From the NCBI GenBank assembly GCA_049644265.1, contig JBARRO010000105.1, positions 1 through 6,300 of the forward strand: a DNA stretch of 6,300 bases. The letters run 5' to 3'. Below are positions 6,233 to 6,300 of this stretch, in pieces. The notes beneath the pieces are model-generated. The model made no database searches, was not told the DNA's origin, and saw only the letters and a program-made list of their open reading frames with translations. Numbering within the stretch: position 1 is the stretch's first letter; the number at the start of each line of letters is the position of its first letter. The position numbers were made by a program, and so were the translations under genes. This DNA comes from JBARRO01 sp049644265. GTDB lineage: Bacteria; Bacteroidota; Ignavibacteria; UBA10030.

Positions 6233-6273
6233 CTCAGTTTCTCTGAGTGAACATAATTCCCCGCCCCCGGGGG
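6233..6273. repeat. Second hairpin and a CCCCCGGGGG palindrome beside the terminator
   Basis: CTCAG-TTTCT-CTGAG (6233-6247) forms a small hairpin directly abutting the large one. A perfect ten-base palindrome CCCCCGGGGG follows at 6264-6273. Such dense symmetry in 80 bases is typical of a terminator region or of a dispersed intergenic repeat; I cannot tell which from one copy. Confidence 0.5.
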
Positions 6274-6300
6274 ACCCAAACGACGTCGCAAAAGTAGGAA

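Noticed and set aside
6101..6250. Plus-strand 49-codon open frame starting MWRVALNELKRYL
   Set aside because: It has no Shine-Dalgarno before the ATG, its second half is the large hairpin, and the opposite strand is open too. The terminator reading explains the structure better.

Overview
The window comes from a bacterium with two membranes. It encodes a signal-peptide protein with an outer-membrane-barrel-like C-terminus and a lipoprotein. Base composition is roughly balanced, and every confident gene has a good Shine-Dalgarno sequence. The envelope proteins carry a 'DG-V ... I--I' beta module followed by a glycine-rich hydrophobic stretch, a style I associate with Ignavibacteria/Chlorobi-type members of the FCB group. 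Strong Shine-Dalgarno use argues against Bacteroidetes proper. This placement is inference with low confidence.

Layout: the left edge (1-390, + strand) holds the 3' part of a small membrane protein with an H-x3-C-x2-C zinc-binding motif, which resembles a membrane-bound anti-sigma factor. Everything else confident is on the minus strand and reads right to left. First is a 579-residue envelope protein (6048-4309). After a 173-base gap comes a lipoprotein (4135-3479) and, 11 bases later, a 416-residue signal-peptide and transmembrane protein (3467-2217). A 159-residue four-helix membrane protein follows (2133-1654). Last is a 276-residue fusion of a DUF4242 nickel-binding-like domain with a class III adenylate cyclase domain (1473-643), convergent with the left-edge gene.

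How they fit together: the 579-residue protein, the lipoprotein and the 416-residue protein look like an envelope cluster, and the last two are probably co-transcribed. The cyclase is the one gene with a clear biochemical prediction, making cAMP under control of a small-ligand or metal-sensing N-terminal domain. A tandem 15-base palindromic repeat lies 63-92 bases upstream of its start. The right edge holds a strong hairpin with a T-tract on the minus strand, probably a terminator for a gene beyond the window.

Most notable: a probable frameshift at the end of the lipoprotein gene that would remove a C-terminal membrane segment; a long open frame continuing past the cyclase stop codon; the palindromic tandem repeat; and the structured right edge, which is open on both strands. 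I found no CRISPR array, transposase, tRNA or rRNA, and no recognisable defence system.
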